Source: JANNSX01 sp046348995 (GTDB lineage Bacteria > Pseudomonadota > Alphaproteobacteria > Rhizobiales > Hyphomicrobiaceae). Taken from it: a stretch of 64,000 nt of DNA. Positions 44,014 to 52,268 of the stretch are shown here, in pieces. The translations under genes were made by a program, and so were the position numbers. The notes under the pieces were generated by a model, which did not search any database, had not been told where the DNA came from, and saw only the letters and a list, made by a program, of their open reading frames with translations. The stretch is taken from positions 124,001-188,000 of the forward strand of contig JAXMDB010000006.1 in the NCBI GenBank assembly GCA_046348995.1, given 5' to 3'. Every line of letters begins with the position of its first letter. Position 1 is the first letter of the stretch.

Positions 44014-46083
44014 TTACCCCTCGATCCGCGAGAAATCTGCCACCGAACGTGTCGCCTCGCGGATCTCGGCCAATAGGTTGAGCCGGTTCTCGCGGAGCTT
44101 CGGATCGTCCGCGTTGACGGTGACGGCCTCGAAGAAGGTATCGACGGGCTTCCTGAGCTTCGCCATCGCGGCCATGGCGGCGGCGAAATTCTCCGCCCCG
44201 ATCGCCTCGCGGGCGGCGGCCGTCGCCGCGCGGATCGCGGTGTGGAGGGCCACCTCGCCCGGCTCCTTCAACAGCTTGCCGTCGGCCGGCTTGTTGTAGG
44301 CCTTGGCGTCCTTCTTCTCCTCGATGCGCAGGATGTTGGCCGCGCGCTTCGTGCCGGCGAGCAGGCTCTTCCCATCGTCGGTCTCGAGGAATTTTCCGAG
44401 CGCTTCCACGCGGCGAACGATCATCAGGAGATCGTCCTGGCCGCCGAGCGCAAACACAGCATCGACAAGATCGTGCCGTGCGCCTTGCTCGCGGAGCTGG
44501 ACTTTCAGGCGGTCGGCGAAGAAGGCGAGGAGGTCGGCGGTCGTATCGCCAGCAACTTTGCCACCCGCGCGCGTAACGGCTGCGCCGAGCACGGCGGCGA
44601 GCGGCAGCCGCAACTCGTTCTCCAGCACGATCCGGATCACGCCGAGCGCGGCGCGCCGCAACCCGAACGGGTCCTTCGACCCTGTCGGCTTCTCGCCAAT
44701 GGCCCAGAACCCGGCGAGCTGATCGAGCTTGTCGGCCAGCGCCACCGCGATCGACACCGGCGCCATCGGCACCTTGTCGCCTTGCCCGCGCGGCCAGTAG
44801 TGCTCCTCGATCGCATCCGCGATTTCTGCCTTCGTGCCGGCGGCGAGCGCATAGATGCGCCCCATGTGCCCCTGCAGCTCGGGGAACTCGCCCACCACGC
44901 CGGAGACGAGATCGGCCTTGGCGAGCTGCGCCGCGCGCCGGCAATCGACCGGATCGGCGTCGACCTTCGGCGCGATCGCCTCGGCCAAGGCCGCGATCCG
45001 CTCGACGCGATCATGTTGGCTGCCGAGCTTCTCGTGGAAGGTGATGTCGTGCAGCGCCGACCACATGTCGTCCATCGGCCGCTTCAGATCCTGGTCGTAG
45101 AAGAACTTCGCGTCCGAAAGACGCGCGCGGATCACCTTCTCGTTGCCGGCGATGATCTGCTTGCCGCCGTCCTGCGCCTCGAGGTTCGAGACGAGCAGGA
45201 AGCGCGCCGCCAGCGCCTCGGTCTCCGGATCGCGCAGCGAGAAGCACTTCTGGTGCGCCTTCATGGAGGTGGAAAGCACCGCCTCCGGCACCGATAGGAA
45301 GCTCTCGTCGAAGCGGCCCATCAGCACGGACGGCCACTCGACGAGCCCGGCGTTCTCGCGTGCCAACGCCTCGTCCTCGACGAGCTCCAAATCGTGCGCA
45401 TGGGCGACCTTGCGGGCCTTGTCGAGGATCAGCTTCCGCCGCTCTTCCGCATCGAGCATGACCTTCGCCGCCTTGAGCTTCTTCTGATAGTCGGCGAAGC
45501 CCTCGGGCTGCATCGCGCCGGCCCCAAGGAAGCGATGGCCGCGCGTCTCTGAGCTCGACGCCACGCCCTCGATCGACAAAGTCAGCGCCTTGCCGTCGAT
45601 CTGGCAGAGGACAGATTTGAGGGGCCGCACCCACCGCATCCGTCCACTGCCCCACCGCATCGACTTCGGCCAGTTGAACTTGGCGATCGTTTCGGACACC
45701 ACCTCGGGCACGATGGCTGACGCGTCGCGGCCCGGCTTGGTGATGCGGGCGACGTAGTAGTCGCCCTTCTTGGGATCGCTGACGACTTGGGCGTCCGAGA
45801 TCGCGGCGAGCCCCGCGCCCTTGAGGAAGCCTTGGATGGCGGCGTCGGGGGCGCCGACGCGCGGACCCTTCTTTTCCTCGCTGACATCGGCCGAGCGCGG
45901 GCTCAACCCCTCGACGACGAGCGTCAGCCGGCGCGGCGTCGCGAAGCTTTTGGCCTCGCCTTGCGCGAGACCTTGCGAGGCGAGCCCTTCCGTCACCATC
46001 AGCCGCAAGTCTTCCGCCGCCCGCGCCTGCATGCGCGCCGGAATTTCCTCGGAGAACAGCTCGATGAGCAGCTCGGACATCAT
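44014..46083 (-). CDS. glyS: Glycyl-tRNA synthetase beta subunit
   Basis: 689-residue beta subunit of the bacterial alpha2-beta2 glycyl-tRNA synthetase; it contributes tRNA recognition. Start MSELLIELFSEEIPARMQARAAEDLRLMVTEGL is diagnostic, followed by GPRVGAPDAAIQGFLKGAG, WPKSMRWGSGRMRWVRPLKS, the HD-like part and the DALR-type anticodon-binding C-terminus (KLRKPVDTFFEAVTVNADDPKLRENRLNLLAEI). ATG 46083 or the adjacent ATG (MMSE) are equivalent. glyQ, usually just upstream, is not within the next kilobases, so the subunits are encoded apart or glyQ is displaced. Confidence 0.95.
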   Translation of the reverse strand: MMSELLIELFSEEIPARMQARAAEDLRLMVTEGLASQGLAQGEAKSFATPRRLTLVVEGLSPRSADVSEEKKGPRVGAPDAAIQGFLKGAGLAAISDAQVVSDPKKGDYYVARITKPGRDASAIVPEVVSETIAKFNWPKSMRWGSGRMRWVRPLKSVLCQIDGKALTLSIEGVASSSETRGHRFLGAGAMQPEGFADYQKKLKAAKVMLDAEERRKLILDKARKVAHAHDLELVEDEALARENAGLVEWPSVLMGRFDESFLSVPEAVLSTSMKAHQKCFSLRDPETEALAARFLLVSNLEAQDGGKQIIAGNEKVIRARLSDAKFFYDQDLKRPMDDMWSALHDITFHEKLGSQHDRVERIAALAEAIAPKVDADPVDCRRAAQLAKADLVSGVVGEFPELQGHMGRIYALAAGTKAEIADAIEEHYWPRGQGDKVPMAPVSIAVALADKLDQLAGFWAIGEKPTGSKDPFGLRRAALGVIRIVLENELRLPLAAVLGAAVTRAGGKVAGDTTADLLAFFADRLKVQLREQGARHDLVDAVFALGGQDDLLMIVRRVEALGKFLETDDGKSLLAGTKRAANILRIEEKKDAKAYNKPADGKLLKEPGEVALHTAIRAATAAAREAIGAENFAAAMAAMAKLRKPVDTFFEAVTVNADDPKLRENRLNLLAEIREATRSVADFSRIEG

Positions 46084-46178
46084 GCACCTCGTTTTGCCTG
46101 CCGGTGGCGATGGCCTGTGCTCAGCTCAACTCCTCATCCGGTCGTCCACGCGGAGCGTGGCTTCGCCACGACGGCCAC

Positions 46179-46310
46179 CTTCTCCCCAAGGGAGAAGGCC
46201 GGCTGGGGAGCTGTCTCGTCGAGCATGAGACAGCAGACCGTCGTCGCAGGCGCCACGCTTCTTTCGACCCTCTCCCTTGGGGAGAGGGGGCCGGCAGGCG
46301 GGAGAGGGGT
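46179..46310. repeat. REP-type hairpins upstream of glyS
   Basis: Two small hairpins, CCTTCTCCCCAAGGGAGAAGG-like (46178-46198) and CCCTCTCCCTTGGGGAGAGGG-like (46268-46289), facing across about 70 bp in the 303-base gap between glyS and the GNAT gene. Beside them is a GTCCACGCGGAGCGTGG palindrome (46144-46160). Confidence 0.7.
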
Positions 46311-46386
46311 TGAGCGAAGCGGAGGCTCTCCACATCGACAACCGGTCTCACCTAGCACGGTTCGTCGCGGCGGCAAATTGCGGGCG

Positions 46387-46851
46387 TCAGTCCGGCCGCC
46401 GGATTACGAACCCTGCCTTATGATCGGCCGTGAAGCCGCAGGCACGGTAGAATGTGTGGGCCGTGGGGTTCGTATGCGTCGTGAGCAACATGACCTGATA
46501 GCAGCCGAGCGCCCAGGCTTTCGCGAGAGCTGCAGCGACCACGGCCTGGCCGTAGCCCTGGCGGCGATGGCCCGTGTGGGTGACGACAGTCTCGATGAAC
46601 GCATGCGGTGCGCCGCCCCGCAATAGGTTCGGCGCGGTGATGAGGGTGCATGCGGCGGCAAGCTCCTCGCCCACCGGTGCGACGAGGACGGTCATGCCCG
46701 GCCGTGCGAGCGTCTCTTGCCAGATACGCTCCGCTTCCCCGGGCGGGAGGCTCGGCATCTCGGGATTGAGGTGGCGATAGAGCATGAGGAGAGCGGGGAG
46801 GTCAGCCAGCTCGGCCGTGCGCACGCTTCTGTAGTCCACCATCTCCGGCAT
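46387..46851 (-). CDS. GNAT-family N-acetyltransferase
   Basis: 154-residue acetyltransferase. The acetyl-CoA site is visible as VVTHTGHRRQGYGQAVVAAALAKAWALG (motif A, V-x-x-x-x-R-x-x-G-x-G/A), and the end as NPTAHTFYRACGFTADHKAGFVIR. The core is complete. Substrate unknown. Start MPEM at 46851 or MVDY nine bases later. It is separated from znuA by only six bases on the same strand, so it may be read as a distal gene of the zinc operon. Confidence 0.87.
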   Translation of the reverse strand: MPEMVDYRSVRTAELADLPALLMLYRHLNPEMPSLPPGEAERIWQETLARPGMTVLVAPVGEELAAACTLITAPNLLRGGAPHAFIETVVTHTGHRRQGYGQAVVAAALAKAWALGCYQVMLLTTHTNPTAHTFYRACGFTADHKAGFVIRRPD

Positions 46852-46857
46852 CGATTG

Positions 46858-47799
46858 CTAGCTCCGTCCCGCCAGCGCTTCGATTAGCGTCCGGGCGTTG
46901 TAGCGCATCATGTCGATATAGGTCGTGGCCGGGCCGCCGGTGTCCGAGAGGGCGTCCGAGTACAGCGTCCCGCCGACGGCGACGCCGGTGTCTTGGGCGA
47001 TCGCCTCGATCAGCCGAGGATCGGCGATGCTCTCGACGAAGAGCGCGCTCGCCTTGTCGTCCTTGATTTGCGTGATGAGCTTGGCGACGTCCGCGGCGGA
47101 GGCTTCCGATTCCGTCGAGACCCCCTCGGGGGCGAGGAAGGTCAGGCCATAGGCGTGGGCGAAGTAGCCGAAGGCGTCGTGGCCGGTGATGACGGTGCGG
47201 CGGTCCTTAGGGAGCGACGCGACCTTCTGCCGAATCTCCGCGTCGAGCGCTTCGAGCTCGGCGATATAGGCGGCGGCGTTCGCTTTGTAGGTTTCGCAGT
47301 TCGCCGTATCGGTGTCACACAACGCCTGCACGATGTTGCCGGCGTACGTGACCGCGTTCTCGGCACTTTGCCAGGCATGCGGATCGATCTCGCCGTGGTC
47401 ATGGTCGTCCTCGGCATGCGCCTCGCCGTGGCTCTCCGCCGGTGCGATCGTCTCGACGCCATCGGTGGCGACCACGATCTTGGCCTTGGAGCCGCTCGCC
47501 TCGACGAGCCGCTCGATCCAGCCTTCGAAGCCGAGCCCGTTGACGATCATGAGCTGCGCCTTGGCCACCGTCTCGGCATCCGCCGGCCGGGGCTCGAAGA
47601 TGTGTGCGTCGCCGCCGGGGCCGACGAGCGTTGAAAGCGCGATCCGGTCGCCGCCGATGCGGGCCGTCATGTCGCCGAGGATCGAGAAGCTCGCGACGAC
47701 GCGGAGCTTCTCGGCCGCCGCCGGCGCGGCCATCGCTAAAAGCGCGAGGACGAGCATGCCGACCCGTAGGGCGGACTGAGCGGGTGCGAAGTCCGCCAT
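46858..47799 (-). CDS. znuA: ZnuA, zinc ABC transporter binding protein
   Basis: Periplasmic zinc-binding component (313 residues). A signal segment MLVLALLAMAAPAAA precedes KLRVVASFSILGDMTARIGGDRIALSTLVGPGGDAHIFEPRPAD, containing the first metal His. The His/acid-rich loop SHGEAHAEDDHDHGEIDPHAW and GHDAFGYFAHAYGL supply further ligands; HDHGEIDPH is typical of zinc rather than manganese systems. ATG 47799 gives an N-region with Arg; ATG 47757 would start right at the hydrophobic segment. The first 14 residues of the longer form are encoded by a dispersed palindromic repeat. Confidence 0.93.
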   Translation of the reverse strand: MADFAPAQSALRVGMLVLALLAMAAPAAAEKLRVVASFSILGDMTARIGGDRIALSTLVGPGGDAHIFEPRPADAETVAKAQLMIVNGLGFEGWIERLVEASGSKAKIVVATDGVETIAPAESHGEAHAEDDHDHGEIDPHAWQSAENAVTYAGNIVQALCDTDTANCETYKANAAAYIAELEALDAEIRQKVASLPKDRRTVITGHDAFGYFAHAYGLTFLAPEGVSTESEASAADVAKLITQIKDDKASALFVESIADPRLIEAIAQDTGVAVGGTLYSDALSDTGGPATTYIDMMRYNARTLIEALAGRS

Positions 47800-47854
47800 C
47801 CGAGGCACCGTGGATGTCTTGGCGGACTTCGCCGATGGCTCAGTCCGCCCTACG
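47765..47854. repeat. GTAGGGCGGACTGAG palindrome overlapping the znuA start
   Basis: Outer arms CGTAGGGCGGACTGAG and CTCAGTCCGCCCTACG are exact complements; inner arms GCGAAGTCCGCCATC and GGCGGACTTCGCC also pair. It separates znuB from znuA and encodes the first residues of the longer ZnuA form. Related units lie at 15962-16062. Confidence 0.85.
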
Positions 47855-47879
47855 GTGCGGTGTCGGGACATCCACATCC

Positions 47880-48755
47880 TCATGCTGTCCGATGCGTTCG
47901 TGGATGCCGCTGGCCGGCGATCAGGCCACGGGGGGCGAGCACCATCGAGGCGAGGTAGACCACGCCGGCCGTCAGGATGATTGCGGGCCCCGAGGGCAGG
48001 CTCCAGTGATAGGAGAGCATCAGGCCAGCCACGCTCGAAACGATGCCGATGACGATCGCTGTCAGGCACATGAGCTCGAGCCGCCGCGTCCAGAAGCGCG
48101 CGGCCGCCGCCGGCAGCATCATCAGTCCGACCGAGAGCAGCGTGCCCAAGGCCTGGAAGCCGGCGACCAGGTTGAGCACGACGAGCATGAGAAACAAGAG
48201 ATGCACGAGCGGCCCAGAGCGGTTGACCGATCGCAGGAAGACAGGATCGAAGCATTCGGCGACCAAGGGCCGCCAGATCGCGGCAAGCCCGAGCAGCGTC
48301 ACGCTCGCAATGCCGCCGATCAGGATCAGCGCATCGTTGTCGAGCGCGAGCACGGTGCCGAACAGCACGTGCATGAGATCGACGCTCGAGCCGCGCATGC
48401 TTACGAGCAGCACGCCGAGCGCGAGTGACATGAGATACAGCGCCGCCATGCTCGCGTCCTCGCGCTGGACCGTCAGCCGCGAGACGGCGCCGGCCGACAG
48501 GGCCACCACGAGTCCCGCGATCAGCCCGCCCGCCGTCATCGGCACGATCTCGAGCCCGAACAAGAGAAAGCCGGCGGCGGCGCCCGGCAGGATCGCATGC
48601 GCCATGGCATCGCCGGCCAAACTCATGCGCCTCAGCATGAGAAACACGCCGATCGGGCATGCCGCGAGCGAGAGCGCGATGCTGCCGGCCAGCGCCCGCT
48701 GCATGAACGGAAAATCGACGAAGGGTTGGAGCAGGAGCTCGTAGGGGCTCATCAT
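47880..48755 (-). CDS. znuB: ZnuB, zinc ABC transporter permease
   Basis: 291-residue permease of the ABC-3 family with about eight hydrophobic helices. Markers: MQRALAGSIALSLAACPIGVFLMLRRMSLAGDAMAHAILPGAAAGFLL at the N-terminus and GTLLSVGLMMLPAAAARFWTRRLE, the ATPase-contact segment. ATG 48755 begins in an ATGATGA overlap with the znuC stop (48752-48754), so translation is coupled. The last residues (GQRHPRTHRTA) are polar and cytoplasmic. Confidence 0.95.
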   Translation of the reverse strand: MMSPYELLLQPFVDFPFMQRALAGSIALSLAACPIGVFLMLRRMSLAGDAMAHAILPGAAAGFLLFGLEIVPMTAGGLIAGLVVALSAGAVSRLTVQREDASMAALYLMSLALGVLLVSMRGSSVDLMHVLFGTVLALDNDALILIGGIASVTLLGLAAIWRPLVAECFDPVFLRSVNRSGPLVHLLFLMLVVLNLVAGFQALGTLLSVGLMMLPAAAARFWTRRLELMCLTAIVIGIVSSVAGLMLSYHWSLPSGPAIILTAGVVYLASMVLAPRGLIAGQRHPRTHRTA

Positions 48756-49501
48756 GCGACTGCCACGTCCTCGCACCAGGGCGCGTCGTCGTCCCAGGCT
48801 TCCGTCATGCGGCGCGCTTTCAGGATGTTCTCGGACGAGAGCGCTTCGCCCGTATCGCCCCAGGCGATCACCTCGCGGGCGAGCAGCAGGGTCTGGGGAA
48901 ACTGCTCGCGCACCAGCGCCATGTCGTGCAGCACGGCGATGACCGTGCGGCTCTCGCCGTGCCAGCGCTTCACGAGCGCGACGAGATCGCCGACCGTCTT
49001 GTGGTCGATGGCGTTGAACGGCTCGTCCAACAGGATCACGCGCGCGTCCTGCAGCAGCACGCGGGCAAACAGCGCGCGCTGAAGCTGCCCGCCCGACAGC
49101 GTGCCGACGGGCCGCTCCTCGAAGCCGCTCAAGCCGACGGTCTCGAGCGCGCGCGCCATTTGAGCGATCTCGTCGCGGCCGATCGATCCGAACAGGCCGC
49201 GCCGGTCGATGAGGCCGAGCGAGAGCAGGTCGACGACGGTCGCCGGGAAGTCGCGGTCGATGTCGGCTTGCTGCGGCAGATAGGCGATGTCGCGCGGCCG
49301 GCAACCTTCGAGATGGATTCGGCCGTCGATCGGCTTCAAGAGTCCGACAATGCCCTTGAGGAGCGTCGACTTGCCGGAGCCGTTCGGGCCGCAGACGGCG
49401 ATGAGCCCGCCCGCCTCGACCCGCCCCGAGAGGTGATGCACCGCCGGATGGCCGTCGTAGCCGAGCGTCACGTTCTCGAATCGCAGCGCCGTGGCGGTCA
49501 T
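48752..49501 (-). CDS. znuC: ZnuC, zinc ABC transporter ATPase
   Basis: 249-residue ATPase. Walker A GPNGSGKST, IAYLPQQADIDRDFPATVVDLLSLGL (the Q-loop region typical of metal-chelate importers), signature LSGGQLQRALFARVL, Walker B VILLDEPFNAID, switch LHDMALV. Start ATG 49501 overlaps the preceding small gene stop by four bases. Energises zinc import through ZnuB with ZnuA. Confidence 0.95.
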   Translation of the reverse strand: MTATALRFENVTLGYDGHPAVHHLSGRVEAGGLIAVCGPNGSGKSTLLKGIVGLLKPIDGRIHLEGCRPRDIAYLPQQADIDRDFPATVVDLLSLGLIDRRGLFGSIGRDEIAQMARALETVGLSGFEERPVGTLSGGQLQRALFARVLLQDARVILLDEPFNAIDHKTVGDLVALVKRWHGESRTVIAVLHDMALVREQFPQTLLLAREVIAWGDTGEALSSENILKARRMTEAWDDDAPWCEDVAVA

Positions 49502-49701
49502 GCGAGCGCGCTCCCGATCATGAGCCAGATGACGGCGATGAGCGCCAGCGCCAGACCGAGCCGCTGGGCGAGGCTGAAGCGGAGGAGACTGAGGGAGAGA
49601 GCCGCCGGGTCCGCGGCGCGCACACGTTTGACGGGCGCATGCGGGTGGGCGTGGCCGCCGTGGCCATGCCGGTGGTCGTGGCTGTGTGGGGAGCTGGTCA
49701 T
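49498..49701 (-). CDS. Histidine-rich one-helix membrane protein in the zinc operon
   Basis: 67-residue protein. Residues 1-24 contain nine histidines (PHSHDHRHGHGGHAHPHAP), a clear metal-binding tail, and the C-terminal third is one hydrophobic helix (LGLALALIAVIWLMIGSALA). It overlaps the GTPase stop and the znuC start by four bases each, which supports real translation. I do not recognise a named family. The obvious inference is a zinc-binding or zinc-handing protein at the inner membrane, acting with ZnuBC or the G3E GTPase. Confidence 0.8.
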   Translation of the reverse strand: MTSSPHSHDHRHGHGGHAHPHAPVKRVRAADPAALSLSLLRFSLAQRLGLALALIAVIWLMIGSALA

Positions 49702-50720
49702 GCGGCGGCCTCCGCTCGGAGGCTGGCGAAGGCTTGTGCGATCGCGTCCTCGCTGAGACCATCGGTGATGACGACCAGCGCCGAGCGCCGCTCGCCCTCG
49801 GGCCAACGATCGAGGCGGACGGGTGCGCTCAAGTAGCGGCCGACCACGTGCAGCACGAGCGGCCGATCGGGCTGCTCTTTCGCAGCGACCAGGCCCTTGA
49901 TACGCAGGATGCGCGGCGCGGCTGTCGCGAGCAGGATTTCAACGGTGCGCAGAAGCAGATGCTCCGGTACGCCCGCCGGGATCTCGACCGTGTGCGCGGC
50001 GACACCCGCCGTATGCCGCGCCACAACTTTCCGGCCCGCGCCACCGACGTCGCGCGGTAAACCAAGCCATCCTGCCGCCGCCCCGTCCCGGCGCGACAAG
50101 GGCTGGCGCTCGAACAGCGCGACGAGGTCGGTCGCCGCGTCGTGCACATCGACGACCTCGGCTGCCGGATTGAGCCCCGCGAGACGGTCCATCAGCTTCG
50201 CGACATCGCGCTTGGAGACGGGATCGAGCGCCAAATCCGACTTCGTCAGCAGCACGAGATCGGCGAGCTTCACCTGCGACCGGGCTTCCGTATATCGCTC
50301 GAGCTGGCTGTCGCCTTGCACGGCATCGACCGCGGTGGCGATCGAGGTCAGGCGATAGTGCTGGGCGAGGCGCGCGTCGAGCATCAGCTGCGGCACGAGC
50401 GGCGCCGGATCGGCGAGGCCGGTCGTTTCGATGATGACGCGCGCGAACGGATTGATCTCGTAGTGCTCGGCGCGCCGGGCCAAATCGATCAGCGCGTGGG
50501 TAACGTCGCCGCCCGCCGCGCAGCATAGGCACCCCGTCGTCATCTCGATCACCTGGCCTTTGACGGCGGCGATCAGCGAGCGGTCGATGCCGGTCTCGGA
50601 GAGCTCGTTGACGATGACGGCCGTCTGCGCGTGGCGCGGGTCGGCGAGCAGGCGATTGACGAGCGTCGTCTTGCCGGCGCCGAGGAAGCCCGTCAGCAGC
50701 GTGATGGGGCGGACGGTCAT
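49698..50720 (-). CDS. G3E-family GTPase, zinc-responsive (COG0523/CobW type)
   Basis: 340-residue P-loop GTPase. Walker A GFLGAGKTT (near 10-18), metal motif GCLCC (CxCC, near 64-68), IETTGLADPAPLV (switch/Walker B region) and base-specific LLTKSDL (N/T-KxD). The C-terminal CobW domain ends in DRWPEGERRSALVVITDGL. Zur-controlled members are zinc metallochaperones that feed zinc to key enzymes when zinc is scarce; this one sits directly behind zur and ahead of znu, which supports that role over cobalt or nickel. Overlaps both neighbours by four bases. Confidence 0.92.
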   Translation of the reverse strand: MTVRPITLLTGFLGAGKTTLVNRLLADPRHAQTAVIVNELSETGIDRSLIAAVKGQVIEMTTGCLCCAAGGDVTHALIDLARRAEHYEINPFARVIIETTGLADPAPLVPQLMLDARLAQHYRLTSIATAVDAVQGDSQLERYTEARSQVKLADLVLLTKSDLALDPVSKRDVAKLMDRLAGLNPAAEVVDVHDAATDLVALFERQPLSRRDGAAAGWLGLPRDVGGAGRKVVARHTAGVAAHTVEIPAGVPEHLLLRTVEILLATAAPRILRIKGLVAAKEQPDRPLVLHVVGRYLSAPVRLDRWPEGERRSALVVITDGLSEDAIAQAFASLRAEAAA

Positions 50721-51118
50721 GGCGTCTTGGCCGCCGGTTTCGCGCAGCGCGCGCAGTGGCCGAGGATTTCGAGCGACACGGTCTCGATGGCGAAGCCCGA
50801 GCGCTTGACGCTGTCGGTGATGGCGGCGAGCCTCTCGTCCTCGAGCTCGGCGACCTTGCCGCAATCGCGGCAGACGACGAAGCCGGGGCGGCTCGCATGG
50901 GCGTGATGGCAGGCGACGAAGGCGTTCAGCGCCTCGATTCGATGCACCTGCCCGTGGCGGGTGAGCTTTTCGAGCGCCCGATAGACCTGGTTCGGCGCCT
51001 TGATGCCGGTCGATTTGAGCGCCGCCAGGATGTCGTACGCCGACAACGGCCGGTCCGCCCGCTCGAGCACCCCGAGCACGGTCTGGTCGTTGCGGGGAAT
51101 GACATTGGGGCGAGGCAT
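50717..51118 (-). CDS. zur: Zur, zinc uptake regulator (Fur family)
   Basis: 133-residue Fur-family repressor. The winged helix (PLSAYDILAALKSTGIKAPNQVYRALEKLTRHGQVHRIE) is followed by the metal domain with HHAHASRPGFVVCRDCGKVAEL and HCARC, whose two CxxC pairs hold the structural zinc; the HHAH-x-H stretch is a likely regulatory site. The short form and genome position mark it as Zur rather than Fur. It is the first gene of the zinc operon and lies 39 bases from a palindromic operator, so it probably represses itself. Confidence 0.94.
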   Translation of the reverse strand: MPRPNVIPRNDQTVLGVLERADRPLSAYDILAALKSTGIKAPNQVYRALEKLTRHGQVHRIEALNAFVACHHAHASRPGFVVCRDCGKVAELEDERLAAITDSVKRSGFAIETVSLEILGHCARCAKPAAKTP

Positions 51119-51157
51119 CGGTGAGTCCGGGGCGTGGGGCGGGAGTGGGCTGGGAGA

Positions 51158-51177
51158 TGTAATGTTACACTATTACA
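51158..51177 (-). promoter_or_regulatory. Zur operator candidate
   Basis: TGTAAT-GTTACACT-ATTACA: a palindrome with perfect six-base arms, 39 bases upstream of the zur start, in otherwise GC-rich DNA. The TGTAAT/ATTACA arms with an A/T-rich spacer fit Fur-family operators. The inner GTTAC also overlaps a second, offset symmetry (GTAATGTTAC). Position and composition make it the likely control site of the six-gene zinc operon. Confidence 0.7.
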
Positions 51178-51448
51178 GAAAGGTCAAGGGGGTGGGCAGC
51201 AACGACGCGGCCATCAAGGAAAGTCAGGGGTGCCGCGATGGAATGGCTGCATAGAGAGTGTTACGGATGCTTTTGGATGGAGGCCTAAGAAAATGCAGGC
51301 CAGAAGGAATGGAAGGAGTGGCGACCTAAGATGGGGTCGTGATGTCCGATTAGGCATTTTCCGAGCTTGGAATTGTTCGTGCGGATACCGCGGAAGGGAT
51401 CGGCCCTTTTCTGCAAGGGGTCTATGTTCAATATGGCAGCGGCACTGG
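51178..51448. other. Lower-GC gene-free DNA upstream of zur
   Basis: A/T content rises clearly against the core genes on either side. The open frame across this part is Cys/Arg/Gly-rich and has no domain or initiation site. Probably the edge of an acquired or decayed segment. Confidence 0.4.
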
Positions 51449-51739
51449 ATGGACTATGTTCCATCGACGTTTCTTACATATTTGACAGATGAATTGACTG
51501 GCGGATTCTATCTGGGTCTTCATCAGCGCCTACGAAATTTTCGGTCGGAGCGACGATATGAAGTATTGGATAACGGCAAGCAAGCATGTAGGTGGATACG
51601 GGAGGCGGCGCGAGCTCTGCAAAATGACTCTGTGCTTTCATTCAATAAAAGTATCGGATTCAACGAGCTTGTGTTGGCTCATGAAAGGTATTTGCAGACC
51701 ACGAGATCGGTCTGGGCATTAAATGTTCTTGATCTCTAG
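51449..51739 (+). CDS. Hypothetical small protein in the low-GC scar
   Basis: 96 residues from an ATG at 51449: a mixed helical protein (MDYVPSTFLTYLTDELTGGF ... LHQRLRNFRSERRYEVL ... IREAARALQNDSVLSFNKSIGFNELVLAHERYLQT). Amino-acid use is balanced and unlike a shadow frame, but I find no family and no convincing ribosome-binding site. Codon use is A/T-richer than neighbours, which agrees with foreign origin. It may be the remnant of a longer gene. Confidence 0.35.
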   Translation: MDYVPSTFLTYLTDELTGGFYLGLHQRLRNFRSERRYEVLDNGKQACRWIREAARALQNDSVLSFNKSIGFNELVLAHERYLQTTRSVWALNVLDL

Positions 51740-52268
51740 TCGGTTTTGTGCTTGGGCGGACCGAATGGAGCTTGGCGAAAGTTCCTTACAGAGTTTGTCG
51801 GACGCCAAAGTTGAAGTCACGGAAGGCTCAATGACTGGACCGGAAGCAGCTGAAGCCGAGGCAAAACTGCGTCATTGGCTCTCTAATCCGGAAACTCATA
51901 CGGGATGCTGCTGATGCAGCATTTTCATTGGGGGCGCTTGTCGAAGCTAGTCGTCGAGATTGTCTGGGCAACAAACAGGAGAGACCCTGTGCTCTCGGCG
52001 ATCACGGGCCCTGGAATAAGCCGGCTTTGTCTCATCGATCAGCCCACCACCCGACGTCATCCCGGGCGCCCATGCAAGGCATGCGTCGCTTGCCCGCTGC
52101 TGTGTGGTCAGGAAGCGTTCTCCGCTGTCTGACCTCGCCCACAGGTGTCATCCCGGGCCTTGTGCCACGGCTGTCCGGTTCACGGTTTTGTGGACTGTGC
52201 GCATGACGCGGTCCAGCTGTGATTCGAGAGCTTCCCGGCTTCATCGAACACGGATTGGGATCAACGCC
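51740..52268. other. Gene-free DNA before the IS4-type relic
   Basis: About 530 bases. Short open frames here are not supported. The second half has GTCATCCCGGGC units (52056-52067, 52147-52158), one of the genome's dispersed repeat types. The first half is the continuation of the low-GC scar. Confidence 0.4.
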
